The notes: generated by a model from the letters alone, not told the origin. Positions 43,986 through 53,576 are shown, counted from the first letter of the stretch. The stretch: 64,000 bases of DNA from Lachnoclostridium sp. UBA903 (GCA_002294045.1 DBEP01000004.1:30984-94983), one strand, 5' to 3'. Numbers and translations: made by a program.

Positions 43986-44762
43986 ATGCCTACATTTGAT
44001 AGTAATGGTGCAACATTGTTCTATGAAGTAATTGGAGAAGGACTGCCGATAATTTTTACCCATGGTGCATCATGGAATCATTTACAATGGAACGAACAGG
44101 TAGATTACTTAAAAAATCAATATAAGGTAATCACATGGGATGTAAGAGGACATGGACACTCATCATTGCCAGAAGGAACAGTTGATTCAGAAAATTTTAG
44201 CGCCGATCTGATTGCCCTTATGAATCATCTACATATAGAAAATGCTGTGCTTTGCGGTTTGTCTATGGGAGGACATATTTCATTACAGACAGCAATCAGA
44301 TACCCTGAGAGTGTGAAAGGGTTAATTCTTATTGGTACACCTTGCAGCAATACATTTAATCTATATGAGAAAATATTTGTACCAATCAATCGTATTTCCA
44401 GTAAGTTGATACCTATGAAGACAAGTGGCAAAATTCAAGCTAAAATGTTATCCAAATTTAACCCTGAAAACTATAATTATATAATGGAAGCTTTTTCTAT
44501 GATTAATCATGACGAATGGAAGAGAGTATGGTCTGCTGTGACACAAATGGAAAGTAAAAATGAGCTTCACAAAGTTAAATGCCCAACCTTATTGCTAATA
44601 GGTGATCATGATAATATGACTAATCGTCAGCAACCTTATATGCATAAGCATATACCTGATTCAGAAATGAAAATTATTGCCAATGCTCATCACGGAACGA
44701 ACCTTGATAATCCTGAAGCTGTAAATCAAGCAATATTTGAATTTATCAATAAGATCAATTGA
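43986..44762 (+). CDS. Alpha/beta hydrolase
   Basis: 258 residues. Oxyanion region FTHGASWN, nucleophile elbow CGLSMGGHIS (Ser93), acid Asp in LLIGDHDNM and His in NAHHGTNLD. Cytoplasmic, related to enol-lactone hydrolases and esterases. SD GAGAGGAGGAAAAAAAC. Followed by a good terminator; a stand-alone gene. Confidence 0.88.
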   Translation: MPTFDSNGATLFYEVIGEGLPIIFTHGASWNHLQWNEQVDYLKNQYKVITWDVRGHGHSSLPEGTVDSENFSADLIALMNHLHIENAVLCGLSMGGHISLQTAIRYPESVKGLILIGTPCSNTFNLYEKIFVPINRISSKLIPMKTSGKIQAKMLSKFNPENYNYIMEAFSMINHDEWKRVWSAVTQMESKNELHKVKCPTLLLIGDHDNMTNRQQPYMHKHIPDSEMKIIANAHHGTNLDNPEAVNQAIFEFINKIN

Positions 44763-44821
44763 TGATAGATAAGGAAGATAGTTATTGCTATCAGCAATTG
44801 CCACGGACTTTGTTGTCTTTT

Positions 44822-44864
44822 AGGTCAGAAATGTCTTATATTTACAGACATTCTGGCCTTTTTT
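44822..44864 (+). terminator. Rho-independent terminator
   Basis: AGGTCAGAAATGTCT against AGACATTCTGGCCT with a short loop and a six-T run. It ends the alpha/beta hydrolase gene. Confidence 0.88.
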
Positions 44865-45441
44865 GGAACAATGGAAGCATCAAACCAGAGACGGTGAAAC
44901 AGTTGGACTTGATGCAGGAACCGGAAACAGATATCCGCATGAACTCAGCGGCGGACAGAGACAGCGTGTCAATATTGCGGCCGCACTGCTGCTTGACCCT
45001 GCCGTTCTCGTGGCGGACGAGGCGGTTTCGGCACTGGATGTTTCGATTCAATCTCAGATTTTGAACCTCCTGACAAAATTACAGATTTCAAGACAGCTGA
45101 CCTATCTGTTTATTTCCCATGACCTGAATGTTGTGCAGTATATCAGTGACAGAATTGGCGTTATGTATATGGGAAAACCGGTGGAATACGGCACAACAGA
45201 GGAAGTATATACCCATCCCCGTCACCCTTATACGCAGGCACTTCTGTCTGCTATTCCATCTGTGGACGATACTCCAGAAAAAAGAATTGTTCTTAACGGA
45301 GAGGTTCCAAGCCTACTTTTTCCGCCTGCAGGTTGTGCTTTTCATACCCGCTGCTTTGTTGCCTCGGAGCGCTGTAAAAAGGAATGTCCGGCGATGAAAG
45401 AAACCCGAAACGGTCATTTTGTATGCTGTCACTTTGCATAA
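44865..45441 (+). pseudogene. 5'-truncated oligopeptide ABC ATPase (DppF/OppF type)
   Basis: The frame has only the C-terminal half of a peptide-transporter ATPase: signature ELSGGQRQRVNIAAAL, Walker B VLVADEAVSALD, H-loop FISHDLNVVQY and the Cys-rich tail CAFHTRCFVASERCKKECPA typical of Opp/Dpp ATPases. Walker A and the first 130 or so residues are absent. The sequence begins immediately after an unrelated terminator, so it is a deletion remnant rather than a working subunit. Confidence 0.85.
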
Positions 45442-45597
45442 GGAGTTTTATCCTTTTCCCAGGTGTAATAAGTTCGGTAATTTTGCATTTTGTTTATGGT
45501 AATCCAGACTGGGACGCTCGTCAAACGATTAATAATATAATTAAAGGTCGGTTATATATAGCAAACGGGGATACATTTAGTCTTACAATACATACGG

Positions 45598-45633
45598 GAG
45601 ACCGACAGCAGGATATTTCACTGTCGGCCTCCG
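45598..45633. terminator. Hairpin between converging units
   Basis: CCGACAG (45603-45609) pairs with CTGTCGG (45622-45628), with outer GGAG/CTCC pairing. It lies between the ATPase remnant and the anti-sigma gene end. The rest of 45442-45668 shows no supported gene. Confidence 0.45.
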
Positions 45634-45668
45634 GTAAAAGATAATTTTTAGTTATAATAAATCCAAAA

Positions 45669-46694
45669 CTATTTTATTAATGAGAAATCAAAAGTATTAG
45701 CGAAAGATTCCAAATCGGAGGCTGTGATTTTGCCATCATCATCAAGAAATCCGCGCTCTGTTCCTGCCAATACATTAATTGTTATAAAGGAATCGCCTAA
45801 ATCAGCGATTATAAGGGATTTCTTAGGGCTGATGGCCAGGTTAACAGTTATACCGCCGGTTGTTGTATATGTCCATTCCTCATAATCCTCAATACTGCCA
45901 ATATTTAAGATTGTATCGGTAAAGGCTCCTTTCCTGCAATTCGTGAACTGATAATCAATTTTCAGGCCGTTATCCAAATCAGCATATCCATCGTAATGAA
46001 AGGTGCCGTCCTCGTACATGTAGCTGCCGTAAACAGTATTTGCCGTACCTAAGAAATTACCTGAACCGGCCTTTTCAATCAGTTCCTCAGTACTGGTAAT
46101 ATCTATTAATGAACTATGAAGAGAGAGATTATATTTTTTAACAATTTCCTCAAGTTTATCTGCCATTTCCTGAGTATATGCAAAATACAAATCATATTTG
46201 GAATCCAGACCTGTCGGACCGTTGCCTACCTGTGCCAGAAGGGCTCCGTCCTGGTCATAGCTGTTGCAGAAGTCGGTCCATTCAGCAACAGCTTTACTTT
46301 CATTACTATCAGTAAAACCCTGGAGAGAAATGTATTCATATGATGAAGCCAATGGTCCCTCTGTTCCTCTGTTTTCTGAAACAGTATTATCATCAATAGA
46401 TTCTGAAGTATTATTTTGAACAATATTATTTACGTCAGAACTGTTATTCCGGCCGACATTACTGTCGGCGGATGTGGTGTTTCTATTCCCGATAAGCATA
46501 TCCTTCAGGCCAAACATATTCGACGCATATACGGATGAAGAAGTAACCAAAATAATGCAGACAGAAGCTGCAGCAGCTATTGTTTTATTGATGCGTTTTT
46601 GCTTGATTTTCATTTTTTTATAATCCTCCATATTAAAGTCTTTTGTGGTATGTAATTGAGAAAAAGTGGCTTTATAGAAATTTTTGTTATTCAT
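45669..46694 (-). CDS. Membrane-anchored anti-sigma-like protein
   Basis: 341 residues: a basic cytoplasmic segment (1-36), one membrane helix (about 37-58, TIAAAASVCIILVTSSSVYA), a Ser/Asn-rich stalk and a large extracellular domain of unknown family. The layout and the 8-bp-class overlap with an ECF sigma gene are those of Firmicute anti-sigma factors (DUF4179-like N-terminus, ASNMFGLKDMLIG after the helix). It would hold the sigma factor until an envelope signal is sensed. Confidence 0.75.
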   Translation of the reverse strand: MNNKNFYKATFSQLHTTKDFNMEDYKKMKIKQKRINKTIAAAASVCIILVTSSSVYASNMFGLKDMLIGNRNTTSADSNVGRNNSSDVNNIVQNNTSESIDDNTVSENRGTEGPLASSYEYISLQGFTDSNESKAVAEWTDFCNSYDQDGALLAQVGNGPTGLDSKYDLYFAYTQEMADKLEEIVKKYNLSLHSSLIDITSTEELIEKAGSGNFLGTANTVYGSYMYEDGTFHYDGYADLDNGLKIDYQFTNCRKGAFTDTILNIGSIEDYEEWTYTTTGGITVNLAISPKKSLIIADLGDSFITINVLAGTERGFLDDDGKITASDLESFANTFDFSLIK

Positions 46695-47160
46695 TCTTCC
46701 AAACCTCCTTTAATTGGTCTCTCGCACGAGAAAGCCTGGTTGTAACAGCGGATACTTTTATTTTCAGCATTCCGGCAATTTCTTTAACTGAAAAATCTTC
46801 ATAATAATATAAATATAAGACTGTACGATATTTTTCTGGTAATCCCATAACTGCCTGATACAGGTCTTCTTGTTCTTTTTGCTCAAAAACAGTTGTTACT
46901 GTGTTATCATCAAGTGCGATATTTTTGGTTTTCCAGGAACTTTTTAATAAATTTTTACATGTATTAATTGTTACCCGTATCAGCCAGTATCTGGCATGGT
47001 CATCGCTTGCGAAATGTTTATTCGTTATAAACAATTTCATAAAGACATCCTGTACTATATCATCTGCATCATATGTGTTGCCTAAATAACTTAATGCTAT
47101 TCGAAACACGGTATCTTTATACTTTTCTGCAAGCGCAAGAAAAATATCGTGCTCCAACAA
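46687..47160 (-). CDS. ECF-family RNA polymerase sigma factor
   Basis: About 157 residues: region 2 (YKDTVFRIALSYLGNTYDAD, DIVQDVFMKLF) and region 4 (LPEKYRTVLYLYYYEDFSVK, AGMLKIKVSAVTTRLSRARD). The frame opens with a GTG at 47166, but that codon lies in the ribosome site AGGAGGTGG; TTG at 47160 or 47157 fits better. Overlaps its anti-sigma gene. It likely activates its own promoter and a small envelope regulon. Confidence 0.9.
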   Translation of the reverse strand: MLEHDIFLALAEKYKDTVFRIALSYLGNTYDADDIVQDVFMKLFITNKHFASDDHARYWLIRVTINTCKNLLKSSWKTKNIALDDNTVTTVFEQKEQEDLYQAVMGLPEKYRTVLYLYYYEDFSVKEIAGMLKIKVSAVTTRLSRARDQLKEVWKNE

Positions 47161-47194
47161 AACCACCTCCTGTACATTTTGAAAGCTTTCATCA

Positions 47195-47227
47195 ATAATA
47201 CACTTAATAAACCGGATTTGTCACATT
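47195..47227 (-). promoter_or_regulatory. Possible ECF-type autoregulatory promoter
   Basis: On the minus strand TGTGACAAATCCGG is followed after about 10 bp by TGTATTATT, 35 bp before the sigma start. A TGTGAC-type -35 is seen for some Firmicute ECF factors, so self-activation is possible. Pattern match only. Confidence 0.35.
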
Positions 47228-47600
47228 ATTTTTAGAAATGAAAGCAGAAAGAGCGATAAGGTCGAATGTGAGCTCTCCTTTGTAAAGAAATCGGCGAAAA
47301 GGAATTTTATGAATTTTATGTGAAAATATTACAAAAACAATATCAAATTATATACTTGTTTCGTTTGAATTCATATGATAGATTTATAGTACAAGTAAAA
47401 TGTTTGTATATATTAGCATACTGATATACGAACACGGAGGTGCATATGGATGAAATTGGATAAGAACCGGAGCTCTTGGCAGCTTTCTTCCAGGGAACCT
47501 GTCACTTTTGAAAAATGTTCAAGTCTAAAGACATATTGAAAAAAACTGCCCGAAGAAATAATAGTAAGATTTGACCGAAATATAAGGGAGAGGACATCAT
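47228..47600 (+). other. AT-rich intergenic region with a possible 29-codon leader frame
   Basis: Mostly AT-rich sequence upstream of the kinase gene. A strong ribosome-like site CACGGAGGTGCAT precedes two overlapping short frames: ATG at 47446 (five codons) and ATG at 47450 (29 codons to 47539, starting MKLDKNRSSWQLSS). Either could be a leader peptide; neither has other support. No promoter of good quality is evident. Confidence 0.35.
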
Positions 47601-49409
47601 ATGAAAAAACTGATAAGGATTTGGAGAAAGCAGACATTTGCCCGGCAGCTCACGATAGTATTTGTGGGTGTGTTTCTCTTTCAGATGTTGATTATACAGG
47701 GAATCAGCAGTGCCTATATGAAACAGTTTATGGAGAAGAGAATTAAGGAGTCTTATCAAAACTCCCTGAAACAGACGGCACTGAATCTGGAAGCATCATT
47801 AAGAAGCTATAAAAATGCCATTGACGAGCTATTCAGAAATACGGACTTTATACTTGCTGTAGATGCCCTGAATACGATGAATTCTCAGAATGAGTGGAAA
47901 GTGAAGTCGGATTTGGACAGCTTTATGAAAGAGTTTCTGACTTATCGTTCGGAAGTAAGAAGCATGTCAGTCATGACGGCTTCCGGTATCCAATATGGCT
48001 ATGACAGGCAGGAACTGGAGCTTTTATATCCTAAAATCTCTAAGCTACATCAGGATTATTTCGAAAGCAGGATTTTTGAGGACAATCAGGGACTTAAGGG
48101 TAAATGGGCCTCTACGGCATATCTGGACAGAAAAGGTACAAGAGAATATTATGTATTTTCTTATGGAAAACAAGTCATTGAATGGTATGTGAACCGGCAG
48201 GTAGGAACGGGAATTGTCAGCATTGAAGAAAATGTGCTGGCGGATATCTGTGAGAATGCCCAGATTAATGACGACAAGAAGATTAATTATGTCATGATTG
48301 TGGACCAGGAAGGAACTATTATTTCCCACTATGATAAAAAGATATTGGAAAAGAATATTGATGAATATTATGACGAGTTCGGTCTTTACAGCCCCCAAAC
48401 TACGGACATGGTACTGACGGAAGAAGTCCCGTCAACCGGATGGCAGATGATTAGTGTACTGGATGAGGCTTATATTTATTCTCGCCTGTATGAGATTCAG
48501 CACATGGTTATGATTTTTTCGTTAGCACTGGCTCTGATGGTTTTGGTTTTGATTCTTTATGTTTCTAAAAAAATGTCAAAATATATCTCAGATATTGTAG
48601 TTGCCATGAATAAGGTGCAAGGCGGAAAACTGAATGCAAAGGTTGGCATTCATAAAGGGGAAAAGAATGAAATCAGCCTGATTGCCAGACATTTTAATAT
48701 CATGATGGAGACCGTCAATGATCAGATGAAGACAATACGGGAATCCGGGCAGCGGGAAAAAGAGGCCGAACTCCGTGCCCTGGAGGCACAGATAAACCCG
48801 CATTTTATTTATAATACATTGGATTCCATCAATTGGCTGGCGATTGAAAATGATCAGAAAGAAATCAGCAATATGCTGGGCAAGTTTGCGCAGATACTGA
48901 GATATCAGATTCAAAAAAGCAATAAGATAGTTACGATTGAGGAGGAACTGGCCTATCTGGAGCAGTATCTGTATCTTCAAAAGGTACGTTTCCTGGATAA
49001 TTTTGAGTATGTAATTGAATGCCAGGAATCCGTAAAAGGTAATTTGATTTATAAAATGATTTTTCAGCCTTTTATTGAGAATGCGGTATTTCATGGAGTT
49101 GCGGATGTGGATTACGGAGGATTGATTAAGATTCAGATTGGTGAACAGGATAAGGACCACATGTATTTTATAGTGAGCGACAATGGACAGGGAATGACGG
49201 AAGAACAAATTGAACTGATATTTAAGCAGAGAAAGAATCCGGGGAATTCTATCGGCGTTTTGAATGTACTTGCCCGCCTGGATTTGTATTATGGTAAAGA
49301 CCACGAGGTTCATGTAAACAGTAAGCCTGGCGAGAGAACAGTCATTAAGACGATAATACCTAAACGCTGTAAGGACAAGACACAGGAGGGAAAGGTTGAA
49401 AGAAAATAA
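47601..49409 (+). CDS. Sensor histidine kinase (YesM-like)
   Basis: 602 residues: TM1 about 16-38, an extracellular sensor to about 298, TM2 302-321, HAMP about 322-375, phosphoacceptor His401 in AQINPHFIYNTLDS, N-box QPFIENAVFHG and G-box DNGQGM. The last six codons (GKVERK) lie inside helix P1 of structured leader copy 3. It pairs with the regulator encoded next and probably senses an arabinoside. Confidence 0.93.
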   Translation: MKKLIRIWRKQTFARQLTIVFVGVFLFQMLIIQGISSAYMKQFMEKRIKESYQNSLKQTALNLEASLRSYKNAIDELFRNTDFILAVDALNTMNSQNEWKVKSDLDSFMKEFLTYRSEVRSMSVMTASGIQYGYDRQELELLYPKISKLHQDYFESRIFEDNQGLKGKWASTAYLDRKGTREYYVFSYGKQVIEWYVNRQVGTGIVSIEENVLADICENAQINDDKKINYVMIVDQEGTIISHYDKKILEKNIDEYYDEFGLYSPQTTDMVLTEEVPSTGWQMISVLDEAYIYSRLYEIQHMVMIFSLALALMVLVLILYVSKKMSKYISDIVVAMNKVQGGKLNAKVGIHKGEKNEISLIARHFNIMMETVNDQMKTIRESGQREKEAELRALEAQINPHFIYNTLDSINWLAIENDQKEISNMLGKFAQILRYQIQKSNKIVTIEEELAYLEQYLYLQKVRFLDNFEYVIECQESVKGNLIYKMIFQPFIENAVFHGVADVDYGGLIKIQIGEQDKDHMYFIVSDNGQGMTEEQIELIFKQRKNPGNSIGVLNVLARLDLYYGKDHEVHVNSKPGERTVIKTIIPKRCKDKTQEGKVERK

Positions 49410-49502
49410 AGTAAGAAGAAAGGATGCCACTAACAGATTCTTTCAACCTGTTTATTTGTGGCAGTATCGCAAGCCTGCTTGCGATATGCAGTGGGTGTAA
49501 AA
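49394..49502 (+). promoter_or_regulatory. Structured leader element, copy 3 (unrecognised class)
   Basis: P1: GGTTGAAAGAA (49394-49404) with TTCTTTCAACC (49438-49448), 11 perfect pairs; its 5' arm is part of the kinase coding sequence. Loop TGCCAC (49425-49430) pairs with GTGGCA (49458-49463). P3 at 49466-49485 (ATCGCAAG/CTTGCGAT). It then reads ATGCAGTGGGTGTAAAA and the regulator ATG. Translation of the kinase 3' end would unfold P1, so kinase and regulator synthesis may be linked. Confidence 0.82.
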
Positions 49503-51023
49503 ATGAAAATATTGATAGTGGAGGATGAGCTGAAGACATTAAATGGAATAGCAAGTCTGATAGAGGAGATTTCCGGCGGGTATGAGGTGGCCGGCAAAGC
49601 CCGGAGCGGAGAAAAAGGAATTGAACTGGCACAGGAAATAAAGCCGGATATCATTATAACGGATATTCGAATGGGAGGAATGACCGGCCTGGAGATGATG
49701 AAGAAGCTTCAGGAGCGGAAAATCCAAAGCCAATATATTATTCTAAGCGGATATGCGGAATTTCAATATGCCAGAGAGGCTATTGCCCTTGGCAGTATGG
49801 ACTATCTGCTGAAGCCCATCAACCGGGAACTGCTGGAAGAAGCGTTAAAAAAAGTAAAAGCGGCGATAGAGGAAGAGTCGTTTAAGATTCAGACCTCTTT
49901 CATGGATACCAACGCCATTCTGGAAAATGCATTGTTTATGCCCGGCTTTTCAGGTTCGAAATTTGAGAAAGAGCTGATAAAGCGGTTTGCAGATTCAGCA
50001 AACAATTACCTTGTACTGATTAGGGGGGAAAACAGGATTGTCCAGGCAGATTTTGAAGCTATCCTTAAAAAAATCAGGGATATGCTGCCTGAATACAAGG
50101 TTTATGCCTGCAGAGAAAACGGTAATAAAGAAAACTATGTACTTATACGGGAAATTGAGCCGGATAAATTATCTGTAATCGATGGGGCTGTGCCTATATG
50201 CCGTGAGCAAATCAATCCATATATAGTCTTTGCCGGAAGCTATCTGCCGGATCTCAGAGAAATCCGGGAATACCGTAAAAAACTGCAGGATATCAGCAAC
50301 TGGAATTTATCTGACTGTAAACCGGCCGTCATTACGGAGCAGCGGATAGCAAATGTGGTTACACAGAAATTTTCCTATCCCTCTGAACTGGAACGGAATA
50401 TTATTAACTGCATCAATGAAAAAAAGATAGACGAGATTGAAGACCTTCTGTTGGGTTTTCTGGAGTATCTGCGGAAAAAGCTATACTCCTGTGCAGATGT
50501 GAGAGAAGCCCTGATTTGTCTGACTGCAGCTATTTTATATGCGATTCGCAAGGCCAGTTATGGGCTGTATGAGAATATCAGCAATCTGAATATTCTGGAG
50601 TGGGTTAAAGACAGCCTGTTTCTTGATAAATATCATAAAATTATTATGAATTTACTTCGCCAGTACGAGCAATACTCCAGGAACCTGAAATCAGGCAATC
50701 ACCCGATTATCAATAAGGTCCTTCAGGTAATGGAGAAAGAGTATAGGAATGAACTGCCGCTGGAAGAGATGGCGCAGAAAATGAACGTAACGCCGGAATA
50801 TTTGAGCTCGCTGTTCATGAAGGAACTGGGAATCAAATATACAACATACCGGGCGCAGATCCGCATTGATGTGGCTAAGCGGCTATTGCAGGAAGGGAGC
50901 TTGAAAATATACGAGATAGCGGAAGAGAGCGGCTTCCCGGATGTGAAGTATTTTACAAAAGTATTTAAGAAATATACCGGAGTAAGCCCTGGAGAGTATG
51001 TTCGCACTTTAGTTAATAATTAG
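49503..51023 (+). CDS. AraC-type response regulator (YesN-like)
   Basis: 506 residues: receiver (Glu7/Asp8 pocket, phosphoacceptor Asp54 in ITDIRMGGM), a middle region and a C-terminal AraC domain (EYRNELPLEEMAQKMNVTPE; IYEIAEESGFPDVKYFTKVF). The frame is open 15 codons earlier, but those codons lie in the P3 region of the structured leader. ATG 49503 begins the receiver fold exactly and matches the start spacing of the other leader-controlled genes. Confidence 0.93.
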   Translation: MKILIVEDELKTLNGIASLIEEISGGYEVAGKARSGEKGIELAQEIKPDIIITDIRMGGMTGLEMMKKLQERKIQSQYIILSGYAEFQYAREAIALGSMDYLLKPINRELLEEALKKVKAAIEEESFKIQTSFMDTNAILENALFMPGFSGSKFEKELIKRFADSANNYLVLIRGENRIVQADFEAILKKIRDMLPEYKVYACRENGNKENYVLIREIEPDKLSVIDGAVPICREQINPYIVFAGSYLPDLREIREYRKKLQDISNWNLSDCKPAVITEQRIANVVTQKFSYPSELERNIINCINEKKIDEIEDLLLGFLEYLRKKLYSCADVREALICLTAAILYAIRKASYGLYENISNLNILEWVKDSLFLDKYHKIIMNLLRQYEQYSRNLKSGNHPIINKVLQVMEKEYRNELPLEEMAQKMNVTPEYLSSLFMKELGIKYTTYRAQIRIDVAKRLLQEGSLKIYEIAEESGFPDVKYFTKVFKKYTGVSPGEYVRTLVNN

Positions 51024-51123
51024 TTTAAGTAATGACACTTTTCTTAGAACTGTCAAATTTACAGAAAACGCAACGGATGTTATTCTAATATCATCAAGTG
51101 AGACAGTTTCCCGGAAAATTTTG

Positions 51124-51149
51124 AAAGACCTGTCTGTGACGGGTCTTTC
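51124..51149 (+). terminator. Hairpin after response-regulator gene
   Basis: AAAGACCTGT pairs with ACGGGTCTTT around a short loop. It lies 100 bp after the regulator stop and 75 bp before the binding-protein ATG. It lacks a long T-run, so termination may be partial. Confidence 0.55.
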
Positions 51150-51224
51150 GCCATATCAGGGGGGATATGGAAAAGTAAACCTTTCATGGAAAAAATTGTT
51201 TCAAGGAGAGAAGGAGGAAAACAA

Positions 51225-52571
51225 ATGGAAGTAAAAAAATTATGTAAAAAAGTATTGGCGGTCGCTATGGTTAGCTTTATGACAATGTCATTGGCTGCCT
51301 GCGGGGGAAACAGCGGCTCAGCATCAAAACCGGAAACAAAGCCGGAATCCAATTCAGGCGAATCTCAAGGTAAAACCGGAACATCGGCCGGAGAAAAAAC
51401 GAAAATTACGTTTTGGGCGCCTTTTTCCGGAGGTGACGGAGATATTATGACCTCTCTTGTTGATGAATTCAATGAGCAGAGCCAGACAACGGAAGTCGAA
51501 TTTATGATTATTAAATCAGAAGAGTATTATACAAAATTGCTGGCTGCAATGACGTCAAATTCCGCACCGACAGTTGCAATTAATCATATCACCAGAATCA
51601 AAGAATACGTAGTCGATGATTTGCTGGAGCCTTTGAATGATTTAGGTTCGGCAGCGGGGGTTGAATGGGCGGATTTTACAAAAAGACTTCAGCAGGCATC
51701 CCAGGTGGACAAAAAGTACTACTGTATGCCGATTGATACGCACCTTCTGCTGATGCATTTCAATACGGATGAATTCCAGGAAATGGGACTGCTGGAAAGT
51801 GACGGAACAGTGGTGGTGCCGGAAGGAGAAGATGCATTTTTCGAATTCTTTAATAAAGTAAAAGACGAGAGCGGAAAAATGCCGTTATCAGGAACTTCCA
51901 TGAATGGTCTGCCCATGTATCTTTGGTACACACTTCTCACACAGTTCGGCGGCGATGTATGTGATGCACAAGGCAAGACCGCAACACTGGACAGCGCTGA
52001 GAACAAGAAGGCTCTGGATACCATTATGAAGATGGTTGACAGTGAAATCTGGCCGAAGAACCAGAAAAACGGAGCTGAGCTTTTCACCGGAAATATTGCG
52101 GTTGCAACAATCAATGGAGACTGGGCAATTCCGACTTTTTCAGGAACAAACGGACTGAACTTTGTTTCCATGGCGTTTCCGCAGCTTGGAACAACCAAAT
52201 CGGTTTATGCGGACTCTCATACTCTTGTAATTCCTAAGAATACAAATATAACGGAAGAAGAAAAAACCGCCGGAATGGAATTTATGAAATGGATTACGGA
52301 TAATACAGGAAAATGGGCACAATCCGGTCACATTCCGAGCAAAATTTCCGTTATGGTATCGGAAGAATTCAAGTCACTTCCTTTCAGAGAGAACTATGCG
52401 GACTCTGCTAATTATGCGAAATTCTTTCCGCAGGTTTGTGGTGTTGCTGGTCTTACGGAAATGACTTACCGTGAACTGGCAGCTATGATAGCAGGTGAAC
52501 AAGACATTGACACAACGATGAGCAACATGCAGACTCAGTTCCAGGAAATCTTAGATTCTTATAATGAGTAA
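51225..52571 (+). CDS. Extracellular sugar-binding lipoprotein of ABC transporter
   Basis: 448 residues from ATG 51225, which follows AAGGAGGAAAACAA; the frame opens 13 codons earlier. Lipobox LAACG (Cys near 26), Ser/Pro/Gly-rich linker, and a family-1 solute-binding fold (TKITFWAPFSGGDGDIMTSL). First gene of an operon with two permeases and a GH51 arabinofuranosidase, so an arabino-oligosaccharide is the likely ligand. Confidence 0.93.
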   Translation: MEVKKLCKKVLAVAMVSFMTMSLAACGGNSGSASKPETKPESNSGESQGKTGTSAGEKTKITFWAPFSGGDGDIMTSLVDEFNEQSQTTEVEFMIIKSEEYYTKLLAAMTSNSAPTVAINHITRIKEYVVDDLLEPLNDLGSAAGVEWADFTKRLQQASQVDKKYYCMPIDTHLLLMHFNTDEFQEMGLLESDGTVVVPEGEDAFFEFFNKVKDESGKMPLSGTSMNGLPMYLWYTLLTQFGGDVCDAQGKTATLDSAENKKALDTIMKMVDSEIWPKNQKNGAELFTGNIAVATINGDWAIPTFSGTNGLNFVSMAFPQLGTTKSVYADSHTLVIPKNTNITEEEKTAGMEFMKWITDNTGKWAQSGHIPSKISVMVSEEFKSLPFRENYADSANYAKFFPQVCGVAGLTEMTYRELAAMIAGEQDIDTTMSNMQTQFQEILDSYNE

Positions 52572-52582
52572 AACTCATGTGG

Positions 52583-52612
52583 GCTGCTGCGGTAAGTAAT
52601 TACTGCAGCAGC
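52583..52612 (+). terminator. Hairpin between binding-protein and permease genes
   Basis: GCTGCTGC pairs with GCAGCAGC and inside it GGTAA with TTACT-type sequence. It is followed by an A-rich stretch rather than a T-run, which favours an RNA-stabilising role over termination. Third such hairpin at this operon position in the window. Confidence 0.65.
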
Positions 52613-52667
52613 ATAAAAAATAAAACAGGCAAATAAAAGTTTTGCCGGGAAATTTAGGAGGCATTGT

Positions 52668-53561
52668 ATGAACACTTCAGAGAAAAGAGTTTTGCAGAAA
52701 AGCAAATTAAAAGAGAATCTGATTGCGTGGTGTTTTGTTCTGCCGTTTTTAATTTTCTTTTTAGGGTTCTTACTATATCCTATTTTGAAAGGTATAAATT
52801 TGAGTTTATACGATGCAACCTTGGGTGGCAGCATGACTTTTACCGGTATAAAAAATTATATTAAAATATTTCAGGACAAAGGATTCTGGCAGGCCTTATT
52901 CAATACGCTGTATTTTGTCGTAATCTCCACACCTGCGATTGTGCTGTTCGGCTTCGTCTTTGCCATGTTTATTAACTCAAAGCTGAAAGGAACCACATTT
53001 ATCAGGGTATGCTTATTTTCACCTTATGTTTTATCCATGTCCGTAGTTACTGGACTTTGGGTCTTCATTTTCCAGCCATATACCGGTCTGGTTACTCAGA
53101 TTACCGGCAGATTTGGCATCGGGGAAATGTTCTGGCTGAACACAAAGTGGCTGGTATGGTTAGCCGTTTTGATAACCACCGTATGGTGGACCGTCGGTTT
53201 TAATATGATATTGTTTCTGGCAGGACTGCAGGATATACCAGCAGATATTTATGAGGCGGCCGGAATTGATGGAGCCAGCTCCGGTCAGGTTTTGTTTTCT
53301 ATTACAATTCCAATGCTAAAGGATACGATTGCACTTGTTATCATGCTCCAGACAATTGCATCTTTCAAGCTATTCGGACAGACATACTTAATGGCAGGCG
53401 GCGGACCGGGAACGCATACCAGAACGATTGTACATTACATTTATGAGACAGGATTTACCAACCGTAAGATGGGCAGTGCGGCGGCAATGTCATTTGTATT
53501 TTTTATTGTCGTATTTGCTATCACTATGCTGCAGAATAAGATTTTAGGCAAAAAGAAGTAA
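52668..53561 (+). CDS. Carbohydrate ABC transporter permease, MalF type
   Basis: 297 residues, six helices, EAA loop PADIYEAAGIDGASSGQVLF near 196-215. Starts after TTAGGAGGCATTGT. Partner of the next gene. Confidence 0.95.
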   Translation: MNTSEKRVLQKSKLKENLIAWCFVLPFLIFFLGFLLYPILKGINLSLYDATLGGSMTFTGIKNYIKIFQDKGFWQALFNTLYFVVISTPAIVLFGFVFAMFINSKLKGTTFIRVCLFSPYVLSMSVVTGLWVFIFQPYTGLVTQITGRFGIGEMFWLNTKWLVWLAVLITTVWWTVGFNMILFLAGLQDIPADIYEAAGIDGASSGQVLFSITIPMLKDTIALVIMLQTIASFKLFGQTYLMAGGGPGTHTRTIVHYIYETGFTNRKMGSAAAMSFVFFIVVFAITMLQNKILGKKK

Positions 53562-53576
53562 AAGGAGGATATACAA

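Noticed and set aside
45384..45644. 86-codon frame after the ATPase remnant
   Set aside because: Overlaps the remnant in another frame, then runs through a hairpin; no ribosome site and no recognisable domain.
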